A program made the translations under genes and the position numbers. A stretch of 64,000 nt of DNA, taken from Zygotorulaspora mrakii (Eukaryota > Ascomycota > Saccharomycetes > Saccharomycetales > Saccharomycetaceae). Shown piece by piece: positions 20,001-29,400 of the stretch (the first letter of the stretch is position 1; every line of letters begins with the position of its first letter). The stretch is taken from positions 868,001 through 932,000 of the forward strand of contig NC_050725.1 in the NCBI RefSeq assembly GCF_013402915.1. The letters are read 5' to 3'. The notes under the pieces were generated by a model that had not been told where the DNA came from, did not search any database, and saw only the letters and a list, made by a program, of their open reading frames with translations.

Positions 20001-21276
20001 CTTCTTTGCTCCTCGCTGCATATTTTTCGCCTTCATGATCCAGCTCAGCCTTTATCTTATTGTACTTGTCTAAAGTACTAGATAGCTTCGTATTATTTTG
20101 ATATATACTGTGTTGTAGCAATTTCGACTTTAGCAGAGTCAGGCGTTTTTCTTTCAGCAAATATTCCAAAGCATCGTTCTTATCTGATTCCAAAGACTGC
20201 CTCTCACGGTCGACAATATGAAATCTATTTTCCTTTTCAATGCAGATTTCGTTCAAAGATTCAATGGTGGCACTATTGGTTTCGATTAAAGATTTATACT
20301 GGGATGTCCCTATAATATCTTCCAAATACTCCAGCAAACCGTCATCACCTTCTTTTTCAGCTTTTGGTTTCATTTGTGCGATGTTTTCAACCTCACCCTG
20401 TAAAATTAAAAACCTCTTATGATCCAAATCTATACCTTCAGCTTTGAGTAACTTGGTGACATCTGTGTAATTGCTCTCATTTCCGTTAATATAATATTTG
20501 GAAGAATTATTTCTAAAGGCTTTCCTTGTGATTATTAGTTTCGGTTTATCATCTTTTTCCTTGGACTTTCCATCCTCATCGATAACATAATGAAAATGAA
20601 CCTCGACAGAACAGGACGTTAGATTGGGATGCTCTTCTGACTTATGAATTAAGTCGGCTAATCTATCCTGTCTCATTTTGCTTGCCCGAAAACCAAACAC
20701 GAACAACATAGAGTCGATAACATTAGACTTTCCTGAACCATTTGGTCCAACAACCGCAGAAAAACTGCTGTGGAAGGGCCCTACAACTTGCTCTCCTGCA
20801 TACGATTTGAAGTTGTTCAAAATCAGCCTATCAATGCATAATCTGCCCGCTGCCTTCTGGGTCAGTTGCTGTTGGGAGTCGTGAATCTTCTGTAGTTCTA
20901 ATCTAGTTTTCTTTACCGGTGAAAGTTGGATAAGCTCCAGCTTTCTTGCAGGTGATCTACCTGGTGATCTTGGTGGTGACTGAGAGTATGTCCTATTTTC
21001 ACGACCTCTTGACGAAGAATCAGGAGGCTGTAGACTTGGCGCTTGTAGCGAAGATGAAGAGTTCGTCGGTTGAGATTGGACAGACTGTCCATCTGTTTGA
21101 CCAACTAATAGCTTCCTTGGGGTCCTTGATCTAACGAAGGAACCAGCTGATAGCGAAGAGGATGATGCCGTTGGCGAGGGAGAGGCTCTTTGCTTAACTA
21201 TAGTCGCCAGCCCTATCTCAATATCTTCTTCATTCGAGGGGATTTTTTGTCGTTTATTAAATGGATTCCCAGACAT
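17005..21276 (-). CDS. SMC4: Condensin subunit Smc4
   Basis: 1423 residues from the first ATG at 21276; the frame runs eight codons further to a TTG that is unlikely to be used. A disordered Ser/Pro-rich N-terminus contains SPxR sites suited to cyclin-dependent kinase. The Walker A motif GPNGSGKSN has its lysine at 183. Long coiled coils flank a hinge around residues 670-830, with G-F-H-G-R-L-G-D and S-G-T-M-S-G-G-G motifs. The ABC signature LSGGEK begins near 1327 and is followed by a Walker B with D-E-I-D-A-A-L-D. With Smc2, Brn1, Ycs4 and Ycg1 it forms condensin, which compacts mitotic chromosomes and acts at rDNA. Confidence 0.97.
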   Translation of the reverse strand: MSGNPFNKRQKIPSNEEDIEIGLATIVKQRASPSPTASSSSLSAGSFVRSRTPRKLLVGQTDGQSVQSQPTNSSSSLQAPSLQPPDSSSRGRENRTYSQSPPRSPGRSPARKLELIQLSPVKKTRLELQKIHDSQQQLTQKAAGRLCIDRLILNNFKSYAGEQVVGPFHSSFSAVVGPNGSGKSNVIDSMLFVFGFRASKMRQDRLADLIHKSEEHPNLTSCSVEVHFHYVIDEDGKSKEKDDKPKLIITRKAFRNNSSKYYINGNESNYTDVTKLLKAEGIDLDHKRFLILQGEVENIAQMKPKAEKEGDDGLLEYLEDIIGTSQYKSLIETNSATIESLNEICIEKENRFHIVDRERQSLESDKNDALEYLLKEKRLTLLKSKLLQHSIYQNNTKLSSTLDKYNKIKAELDHEGEKYAARSKEVETIKVQSRDITITLQKYETEEKDLLNKKRSLDAENVSMEEKIKNIKRKKKQIEQLLESSNRSMNRSQINLDELLEEKKQNEKSLHSLTDDLGAERAKLEDIKLSLKDKTIDISAKISEYEKELEPWSEKLEEKKAQIQLVESEISLMEESQMKLNTEIDTLIKEIGRNNEEQESRRERVDTLHQEKKIITKDLSNGELECSNARKRLKEMQHVLFSHRQRAIDARAALSTAENKSKVLTALTKLQKSGRINGFHGRLGDLGVIDKKYDIAISTACPRLEDIVVESVECGQHCIEYLRKNKLGYARFILLDKLRKLDANQIETPESVPRLFDLVEPNEEKFIPAFYSVLRNTLVSKDLAQANRVAYGKKKYRVVTLDGKLIDISGTMSGGGNHASRGLMKLRQMQTISSEIYTQEEVIELEEALLERENNFKVTGDTFHQMEEALDSLRAREPEIDLSISQLMMDIDSWDNELQLKKDQLSERRKANESLKAGRNDSSQVELRLKRLKEEQKSLEEQTKSKITNIKILKEQIMKIGGSELQIQNSKVNSIQERIELLNTKQKKDKSAQRKAETEIKKLTKTLETSKRDLDSYIEQIKTLDEKAELNIDALQRIQDSIEGFENLKQDLNDKLQSISTQLIEMEEDLMKFKSLKLEMVDKMDKLSSLASHIKKEIQKSEEEIDNLKIRDVSQILQVLIEQEAKENMADPSKRAQNEIFELMEHALKAEEGIEEKEDSENKEHEANEEGEQLDKDQMCVDQKYDAMENGLTRIPQKELESLDLEVLKAEMGQLQDYVDHASANIEILEEYARRLADYQLRKLDLNDAVEKRDGMRQKLDELKKKRFEEFMHGFGIISMTLKEMYQMITMGGNAELELVDSLDPFSEGVTFSVMPPKKSWRNITNLSGGEKTLSSLALVFALHKYKPTPLYVMDEIDAALDFRNVSIVANYIKQRTKNAQFIVISLRNNMFELAQQLVGIYKRDNMTKSATLKNVDVLKSSS

Positions 21277-21799
21277 ATTCTCGATCTTTATATGACACAA
21301 TAGCTCCCCTCTTACTCTGATCCCACGTAGTTACTCGCCGTGCCTTCCGTAGTCGATTTGTTATTTGATTTCAAGCCCAAATTGTATTACTTGATATCTA
21401 TTCCTAGGCGCTCAAAATGTGACGCCCTCAATAGAGGAAGTCACAACCTACAAGATAGTGCGAAATGATACTATGAAGCCAATAATGCGAGTAGACTAAA
21501 GTTGATTCAAGAGTAATAATGGACCACTGACTGTATAATAAGAATGTGTCACGTGACTTAGGATGAATGCTAAGAGAATCAGGTAACTACATGGTGGTAG
21601 TGATTCGTGTTGGGCGTTATAGGATACACTAAGCGCTCTGTTGAGCCCATTACAATCGATCTAAAGTACATAGCGTTTGGCAAATGTAACCCACTTGCAC
21701 TTTGAAGGCAACAAAGAAAAGTCTTCGCGAATTACGAGTGAAAACTGCCCATATGAAAATTGCGAGATAGAAAAGCGCTACAATAACGGACTATATAGC
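21277..21799. promoter_or_regulatory. Divergent SMC4/ARP6 promoter region with CACGTG palindrome
   Basis: 523 bp between the chosen starts. A ten-base palindrome GTCACGTGAC lies at 21548-21557. It fits the Cbf1/Pho4-type E-box (core RTCACRTG). Flanking DNA is not AT-rich enough for a centromere element II. No other clear element seen. Confidence 0.5.
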
Positions 21800-23065
21800 A
21801 TGACCACAGCTCCCGTGGTGATAGATAATGGGTCATACGAGATCAAATTTGGGTATGGTGTGACGGAGCAGCCCTATAGAGCTCTTAACGCACTAGCTCG
21901 TGATAAATTCGGCAATTCTTATTTATCCAATCAAATTAAGAATATCAAGGACATCTCATCAGTTACATTCAAGCGGCCACACGAATTTGGTCAATTGACG
22001 TCATGGGAATTGGAAAGCTTAATCTGGGATTACTGTTTGTATAACCCCAATGAGTTCAATGGATTCGATATAAAGGAAACTAAGGGCAAGGACTTGATAG
22101 CCTCAGAGACATGTATGACCATTCCAGAACTGAGCAAAAACATGGATCAAGTAGTTTTCGAAGAGTACGAGTTCGAATCCTTTTTCAAGTCTCCGGCAGC
22201 CTCTTTCGTACCTTTTGGCGACTCTTCTACGGTTGCGACTCGAGAGATTTACGGTAAGGGAAACACAAAAGATCCCAAAACTTACGTCGCAAAATCGAGT
22301 AATGCTTATGAGCCTTTCCAGCTCATCATTGATTCGGGTTTCAACTGTACTTGGATAATACCTATGGTTAAGGGTATACCGTATTACAAGGCGGTCAAGA
22401 AACTAGATATTGGCGGCAGATTTCTAAATGGACTGCTTAAAGAAACTCTATCGTTCCGGCATTACAACGTCATGGATGAAACAATTCTCGTGAACAATAT
22501 AAAAGAAAAGTGTCTGTTCATGAGCCCTATATCCTACTTTGACAGCTTCAAGAACAAAGAGACTACCTCTGTTGAGTACATTTTACCGGATTTTCAAACA
22601 AGTTTACTAGGCTATGTGAGGCCCAGAGAACAAATATTACCACCAGAATCACAAACTATCAAGCTACATGATGAGCTGTTCTCGGTTCCAGAGACCTTCT
22701 TCCACCCGGAGATTGCACAGCTGCTGAAACCCGGCTTGATCGAAAGCATACTAGAATCCATTTCGATAGTCCCCGAGCCCCTCAGACCGCTCATTGTGAG
22801 CAACATCGTATGCATTGGAGGTAACTTCAATCTTCCGCACTTTGCACCACGTTTGGCAACTGAATTACAAAGACAACTGCCTACCGACTATTCTTGCAGA
22901 GTAACCGTGCCGCTCCGCGATTGCGAACTCTACGCTTGGCACTCGATGTCACGCTTCTCGCAAACTGATAACTATCGAAGCGCAAGAGTCTCTCGCCAAG
23001 AGTATTACGAGCATGGAGCAGAGTGGTGCACAAGAAATAAATTTGGCTACCAATGCTGGATTTGA
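21800..23065 (+). CDS. ARP6: Actin-related protein Arp6 (SWR1 complex)
   Basis: 421 residues from ATG 21800. The frame is open from a TTG at 21677, but the family begins M-x-x-x-P-x-V-I-D-N-G-S-Y-E-I-K-F-G, which starts here at the first ATG. The actin fold phosphate-1 loop is replaced by D-N-G-S-Y-E-I-K, and the middle carries the conserved S-E-x-C-M-T-x-P-E-L-S-K block. Arp6 is a core subunit of the SWR1 remodeller that deposits H2A.Z. S. cerevisiae Arp6 has 438 residues. Divergent from SMC4, as in S. cerevisiae. Confidence 0.93.
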   Translation: MTTAPVVIDNGSYEIKFGYGVTEQPYRALNALARDKFGNSYLSNQIKNIKDISSVTFKRPHEFGQLTSWELESLIWDYCLYNPNEFNGFDIKETKGKDLIASETCMTIPELSKNMDQVVFEEYEFESFFKSPAASFVPFGDSSTVATREIYGKGNTKDPKTYVAKSSNAYEPFQLIIDSGFNCTWIIPMVKGIPYYKAVKKLDIGGRFLNGLLKETLSFRHYNVMDETILVNNIKEKCLFMSPISYFDSFKNKETTSVEYILPDFQTSLLGYVRPREQILPPESQTIKLHDELFSVPETFFHPEIAQLLKPGLIESILESISIVPEPLRPLIVSNIVCIGGNFNLPHFAPRLATELQRQLPTDYSCRVTVPLRDCELYAWHSMSRFSQTDNYRSARVSRQEYYEHGAEWCTRNKFGYQCWI

Positions 23066-23526
23066 AGCCCCTATGGGGGCCATTGTTGAATCCAAGAGCT
23101 ATGGAGCCGCATTTCAGCCACACGTCGTCATAATGGACCAATTGAGGCCCTTTTTGCCAACATCTGGTCTTCTGAAACTGATACTCGATTCTCTTCTTTT
23201 TTCAATTTCTATTTTTCATTCAATCTTTCTTATTCTTTTTCTTTTGCAGGAAGCAAGAGAACGTCATTTTTTCGAGCAATCGGAATTAAGCAAAAGCAAG
23301 CACATTAATATCCCCTAAGGAATGTATTTAAGCAAGATAGATTTGAAGAGCTTAAATCAAGATTTGAAGTTCAAGTGGTATTTCAAAGGCTTGATGTGTA
23401 TTTCAAGTACATATAAGTGAACACTGGGGATTGTGTCTGGAGATATAGTCACTAGGATACAATAACAGCAGGTATTCACAAGTAAGGTGTTTTATAGAGA
23501 TCAACAGTTGAGAAATTTAAGATATA
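23066..23526. other. Intergenic region ARP6 to FGGY kinase
   Basis: 461 bp between two genes on the same strand. It has a T-rich stretch at 23196-23250 that could serve as the ARP6 3' end. Further on are two AGATTTGAAG direct repeats near 23339 and 23361 and a TATA-like ACATATAAG near 23410. No RNA gene recognised. Confidence 0.4.
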
Positions 23527-25683
23527 ATGCGCCAAAGACGTCAGTCACGTTCCCTACTTTCCATTGCTCAGCAGAGAATGATGGTTAGTTTGGGCATTGA
23601 GCAAAAAATGATATACTATGTCGGTGTGGATGTGGGGACAGGATCCGCCAGGGCTTGTTTGATTGATAGCATGGGAAACATATTGTCGCTTGCTGAAAAG
23701 CCAATCCAGAGAGAAGAATTGAAACCCAACTATATCACGCAATCGTCGCAAGAGATCTGGCAAGCTATCTGTCACTGTGTGAAGTGTGTGGTGCGCGATT
23801 CTGAAGTTGCTCCTGAGAAGATCCACGGTATAGGCTTCGATGCCACATGTTCACTGGTCGTAATTGATGGTGAAGATGAAAAAGAAATTGCTGTTGGGCC
23901 AGATTTCACCAATACCGATCAGAATATTATATTATGGATGGACCATCGTGCAGGTAAAGAAACCGAGGAGATTAACGCTACAAATGACAAATGTTTGAAA
24001 TACGTGGGTGGCCAAATGTCGATTGAAATGGAGATACCAAAAATCAAGTGGCTGAAGAATAACATCTCAAAAGAACAGTTTGATAAATGCAGATTTTTCG
24101 ATTTGGCAGATTATTTGACGTTCAAAGCTACTGGTAAGGAGACAAGATCGTTTTGTTCTACTGTCTGTAAACAGGGGTTATTACCAATAGGCGTTGAAGG
24201 TTCTCAAGATGGTTGGTCTGAGGAGTTTTTGAACCACATTGGATTACCTGAATTAGCCGAAAACGATTTTGAAATGATCGGAGGATCAGTTCAAGTGGAA
24301 GGAGATAACAAGAACTTTTTGAGTGCAGGTGCATACGTTGGTGCTCTAGATGAAAGTGTTGCGCAAGAATTAGGTTTGCCAGCTCATTGCGTTGTTGGCT
24401 CTGGTGTTATCGATGCATATGCAGGTTGGATCGGTACCGTTGCAGCTCAGACTGATATCGAACTGCCGGAGTTAGTGAAAAAGGATAGCGCAAAGAAAGG
24501 TATCGACAAAGCAACAGGTAGATTAGCCGCAGTTGCAGGAACCTCAACATGTCACATCGCATTGTCGAAAGATCCCATATTTGTCAATGGTGTTTGGGGT
24601 CCTTACAGGGACGTTATGGCCCATGGATTTTGGTGTGCAGAAGGTGGGCAAAGCTGTACCGGTGCTCTGTTAGCTCATGTTCTATCGACACATCCTGCTT
24701 TTACAGAATTATCACATTTGTCTGATGCAGCAAATATATCCAAGTTCGATTACTTAAATTCGAGATTGGAGAATTTGGTTCAACAACGTGGGGAACGCTC
24801 CGTCGTGTCGCTGGCTAAACATCTCTTTTTCTACGGTGATTATCATGGCAATAGATCCCCAATCGCTGATCCCTCAATGAGGGCAGCTATTATTGGTCAA
24901 TCAATGGATAATTCCATTGATGATTTAGCAATTATGTATCTTGGTGCATGTGAATTTATTGCACAACAAACAAGGCAAATTGTAGAGAAAATGTGTGATG
25001 CTGGCCACGATTTATCTGTTATTTTCATGTCCGGCGGTCAATGTAGAAACGGTTTGTTGATGAGATTATTGGCGGACTGCACTGGCTTGCCAATAGTTAT
25101 TCCCCGTTATATCGATGCAGCCGTTGTCTTCGGTTCGGCGTTACTGGGAGCGGTAGCGAGTGAATCGTTCAACGCACATCAGCACAAATCAGACCTAAGA
25201 ACAAGAAGAAAATCCTCTTTGACAGTTCACGATTTACCTGATGTACCAGGCAAAGCAGGCTTTCTAGGTAAACTGACAAAGCAAGCGCCCGATATGCCAT
25301 CACCATACACCGCACCTCATGCGACCTCAAGTACTTCCCAAATAGCTTCCACTTCATCAGGTTATCCATTCCCTATCGTAGGGAGTACCACGACTAACAA
25401 AGATGAAATGCCAGACAGTCCCAACGAGGAGGAGCCTGTGTCTTTTAAAACAGTGAAAACTAATGCCGAGGGTTTTCTCCATGATTCGCAAACCAATGGT
25501 GATCAATTATGGAATGTCATGCACAACATGACAGGAGGTGGTAAAGTCGTTCAGCCACGTTCCTCAGATGATCCAGATCGCATTTTGCTCAATGCAAAAT
25601 ACAGTATTTTCTTGGATATGGCCCAAACTCAAAGAAAGTATAGGCAGGCAATCGATAGCGTCGAGAGTAAGCTAAAAGGCTAA
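23527..25683 (+). CDS. FGGY-family carbohydrate kinase (YDR109C-type ribulokinase)
   Basis: 718 residues (YDR109C has 715). The first nucleotide-binding loop G-V-D-V-G-T-G-S-A-R-A sits near residue 32. The fold continues with D-A-T-C-S-L-V, W-M-D-H-R-A, a second phosphate region A-V-A-G-T-S-T-C-H and the FGGY signature area around F-M-S-G-G-Q-C-R-N. The YDR109C/FGGY branch has been reported to phosphorylate D-ribulose. Between the kinase core and a conserved end (L-N-A-K-Y-S-I-F-L-D-M) lies a disordered Ser/Thr/Pro insert at about 545-640. It starts with R-R-K-S-S, a good protein kinase A site. Met18, Met19 or Met28 are alternative starts. Position between chromosome XII-type genes fits double synteny. 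Confidence 0.88.
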   Translation: MRQRRQSRSLLSIAQQRMMVSLGIEQKMIYYVGVDVGTGSARACLIDSMGNILSLAEKPIQREELKPNYITQSSQEIWQAICHCVKCVVRDSEVAPEKIHGIGFDATCSLVVIDGEDEKEIAVGPDFTNTDQNIILWMDHRAGKETEEINATNDKCLKYVGGQMSIEMEIPKIKWLKNNISKEQFDKCRFFDLADYLTFKATGKETRSFCSTVCKQGLLPIGVEGSQDGWSEEFLNHIGLPELAENDFEMIGGSVQVEGDNKNFLSAGAYVGALDESVAQELGLPAHCVVGSGVIDAYAGWIGTVAAQTDIELPELVKKDSAKKGIDKATGRLAAVAGTSTCHIALSKDPIFVNGVWGPYRDVMAHGFWCAEGGQSCTGALLAHVLSTHPAFTELSHLSDAANISKFDYLNSRLENLVQQRGERSVVSLAKHLFFYGDYHGNRSPIADPSMRAAIIGQSMDNSIDDLAIMYLGACEFIAQQTRQIVEKMCDAGHDLSVIFMSGGQCRNGLLMRLLADCTGLPIVIPRYIDAAVVFGSALLGAVASESFNAHQHKSDLRTRRKSSLTVHDLPDVPGKAGFLGKLTKQAPDMPSPYTAPHATSSTSQIASTSSGYPFPIVGSTTTNKDEMPDSPNEEEPVSFKTVKTNAEGFLHDSQTNGDQLWNVMHNMTGGGKVVQPRSSDDPDRILLNAKYSIFLDMAQTQRKYRQAIDSVESKLKG

Positions 25684-26403
25684 ACCATTAATCATTCATT
25701 TTTTCTACTCAATTATTTACACTTTATAGCTCTCTTTTTTATTATTCATATTCATATTGCAATCGAAATCTCCTTCAAAATTCATTTTCTCAACCCCAGA
25801 CTAATATAATATGTCTGACAAGTTTAATATCTGTGACTAAACGTAAAATATGCAAATATGCTCAAAGTTCACTTGAATGAGCTCCTTTTTCCGGCAGCAT
25901 CACAAACACGACCTCAACATAACACTACTGCACAGATCATCCAGTTTACGATCAATGCCCAAATCATTTCGCTGATCGTTTGCTGATCTTCTCTGCTTGT
26001 CGACCCTGATCAACGTTTTTCGCTGCAAGGGAACGGCTTGAGTTTGTTTACATTTTCCCCGAAGAAGAACTTGAAACTCGAAAGCGCAGAAGTAATGCAC
26101 AAGACTACAGTCTCCAAAGCCTTAACCGTCATGTTCGGTTTCATGTTCGGGTTCGTGAATGCTCTAATGCAAACACAATTGGAAGACTGTACTGGTGACT
26201 TAACGGGGCAATAATTGAGCTATAGCATCTTACAGTGATTATTTATTTGCAGAAGTGATTCAGCTAGTGTATTTGAAAGGCTACGAACTACAGGGAAGAA
26301 GAGACCTAAACATACCACGATTTCGATTCGAACTGCCTGAAAGGAGCCACTACGTTAACTACGTTCACCACGTGCTGATAGTACACAGGTATATCACGCG
26401 CTG
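25684..26403. other. Intergenic region FGGY kinase to RAX2
   Basis: 720 bp. The first 150 bp are T-rich, as for a yeast 3' end. A possible 39-codon frame at 26095-26214 is listed separately. An ACGCG core lies at the very end (about 26396), just upstream of RAX2. No tRNA or known ncRNA seen. Confidence 0.4.
26095..26214 (+). CDS. Possible 39-residue hydrophobic small ORF
   Basis: ATG at 26095, stop TAA ending at 26214. The peptide has a basic start (M-H-K-T-T-V-S-K) and a Phe/Met/Gly/Val-rich hydrophobic core of about 18 residues, then an acidic tail. I do not recognise it. It could be an upstream ORF in the RAX2 leader or chance. Only conservation in related yeasts would decide. Confidence 0.15.
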   Translation: MHKTTVSKALTVMFGFMFGFVNALMQTQLEDCTGDLTGQ

Positions 26404-29400
26404 ATGATTTTTATTTGGTTGCTGCACCTACTGGTTCTGGTTGTGAAAGTATCCTATAGTGCTCAACTCCAAAATATTCGAGATAGGCTGAACATTCAAT
26501 ATAATAATATACCACCATTACAACTATCAAACAATTCAAATAATGTTCTGGAAGTACTCGGCGATTTCAAAACATTGAGCATACTGCGATATACGGGGCA
26601 GGAAAATTTTACAAGTGGCATCGCTAGTAATTCAAGCCCGCGAGATCTGATATACTACTCCAACGATACATTCGTGAAGCTACTTCGTGGTAATGATGAT
26701 ACGTGCATCAACCAGATTGTACCATTTGGAGTTGATTCATTTATTCTAAGTGGCACTGGATCCTTATCCGAGCTCTCGTTAGAAAATCAGCTTTTATTTA
26801 ACCTAACCAGCGGTTCTCTTAATCCAATATTTGAAACAAGGTTACTAAATATCAATGCAATTCTCGAGGATGGAGACTCTGTATATTTCGGTGGCAATTT
26901 CACATTTACTAATACCCAGAACTCATCATTAATTGGTCATTCCGTTTCAATGTGGAATTCAACAGGCAACTATACTTCACTACTTCCCTTCGTCGGGTTT
27001 GGTGAGGGATCTGTAGTGAATTCAATCATTAGATTGGACACCGATAATATCCTTTTCTCAGGCCGCTTTCATGAATTAGAAAATACTGCATTGTTGATAA
27101 AAAATCACAGCGCTACTGCGAATACCTCCTTTTCCTCCAATTCTTCCAGCTACTTGCCATCCATTCACTTAGGTCAAGTGGTTCCACTCAAACATTCCAA
27201 CTGGACCTCACAAGATGGCATACTGGATGAAGATTCTTTTGTCTGTCCAAATTCGAATGCAGATTCCTGGTTTTTAAATGGAACCGCTGGCTCCCTTGAA
27301 TGTGCTTTACCACATAGCTTGGTTCCCAAAAAAATCAGAATCTATAACTCACAAATAGAGGACCATCAGGTATCTTTATTCAGGATAATTACGAGGCCTT
27401 CGAACGGTATCATGAATTTAACATATTTAGATCCAATCGATGGGACTCAAAAGTTTTGTGATGCATTTTGTCCACTGATGTCAAAAAGAATCTCAACAGA
27501 ATCAACCAGGAATTTGACTAGGCAAATTTTTATCGACAATAACCTTACCGACATCGGTTGGTCCGACACTTTCCAAGATTTTGCGTTTGTTGATGACATC
27601 TTAGTCGCAGAGATTGAGTTACAAGCATTAAGTTCCTACGGCAGCCACCTTGGGTTATCCTCATTTCAAATTTATCAAGAGACGCTTTCGACATTTGCAA
27701 ATAATTCTTTGAATGTACCAGATTGTGAATTTGAATCCAATTATTCTAATGCTGAACTATCAAATAACACCTGGTACAGCAACTCTCAGGGTACCGGATC
27801 CATTGCCGCCGAATATGCTGGTGGGTCTGATACAATACCACGAGTAAGCTTCTATCCTGACATTATATATGCAGGAAATTATACCATCAACATCTATACA
27901 CCTGGATGTTCTTTAGATAATACATGCTCTTCGAGAGGTATCGCTAATGTAACCTTGTGGAACCAAACGGACAGCTCCATCCTGAGTTCAATTTTATTAT
28001 ATCAAAACAATGAAGAGTTAAAATACGACACTGTTTTCTCAGGACATTTAGACTCTTCGCCGCTGATAACTCTGGAATATCATTCAAGTGTTTATCCCAA
28101 CAATCCTTCCACAGTGTTTGTTGCAGATTTTGTTGATGTGTCGGTCAATTCAGTCGATGACCTGAATAATAACTTCAGCGATTCATCGAAAATCCTTTTG
28201 AATGGTTTGTTCCAGTATCAAAAATCCAACTTCACAAACGGTGCCACTAACATATCTGTAGGTAATACTACACTGAATAAATACCCTAATGAAAATCTAC
28301 CTAACAATTCGTCCTTATATGCCTGTATGTACAACGAGAGTGTTTGGATTGGTGGATCAAATTCCGGTGTTGTAAAACTTGAACTAGATGATGGCATGGC
28401 TATCACAGAGGAGGATAGAATTGGAACATCAGGCCATGTCGAGAAAATATCAGTTTATTCGGAAGGTATAATTATATTTGAAACATTCAACCAATCATCT
28501 GAAGTCAGAATTCGGACATACAATAGAGCAAACAATTCCTTTGAAAATTTGAACAGTTCCTTCACGACATTTTCTAATGTTACATTTCATGGTTCAGAAC
28601 TGCTCATTTTTGACAACCACAATATTTTCAATGTCTCTTCGCAACAATATGTTTCAAATTCTTCTTCATTCTCTCTCTCTCTTTGGGCTGCTGGCCAGAA
28701 TTCACATGGTGATTTGATTTTTTCTGGAGCAGTATCGGAGAATGAATATTCAAAATTAAATGGATCTGTTGCACTCTTCGGTTCCAATTCTTCTTTAACG
28801 ACAAGTTCCATAAGTGAAAGTGCTTATCGAGGAATTTTTTTGAACAACTCCCTTTCCGCTTATGCAATCCATGATAAAGAGGATTTTCGAACGCGGATGG
28901 TTTTCACTGATGGGAGAAGCAGTCCATGGACTTGGGCCGGGTCCATTGACTCCATGCTTTATTCGAGCAACGAAACACTGCTAGCAGTTGGCTCTTCGGG
29001 TGTCTCTCAAAATTCATTTTTGACGCTATTTAATCTCTCAAATTTTGAAACGATTGCGAATGAAACTCTTTTAGATGGTAGAATTAATTCAATGGTCTTC
29101 TTTGAGAGGAACTCAACATTTTTAGTAGGGGGAAACTTCACACTTTCTAATTCCAATTGTTCCAACTTATGTCTTTATTCATATGAAAAACAAAGCTGGC
29201 AAGGTTTTGAGACCGACTTTGTAGTTCGTGATGTTAAACAACTCCAACTAAATAACTCCACGGAGATATTGTTATCCGCCAGTTGGAGCGGTAATAAAAC
29301 ATCTAATTCAGGATTGGCATCACTAAAGATATCGGATTTTACCATGCGGTCTCTTTTAAATGCATCGAACGACTTGAGATTTTCTTCATCCGATCAGAAT

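Noticed and set aside
21548..21557. CDEI-like GTCACGTGAC as centromere mark
   Set aside because: Neighbouring DNA is not AT-rich and no CDEIII follows; better read as an E-box in a divergent promoter.
26041..26075. Centromere element III-like TGTTTACATTTTCCCCGAAG
   Set aside because: It has extra bases against the CDEIII consensus, no AT-rich element II of 80-170 bp on either side, and no CDEI at the right distance.
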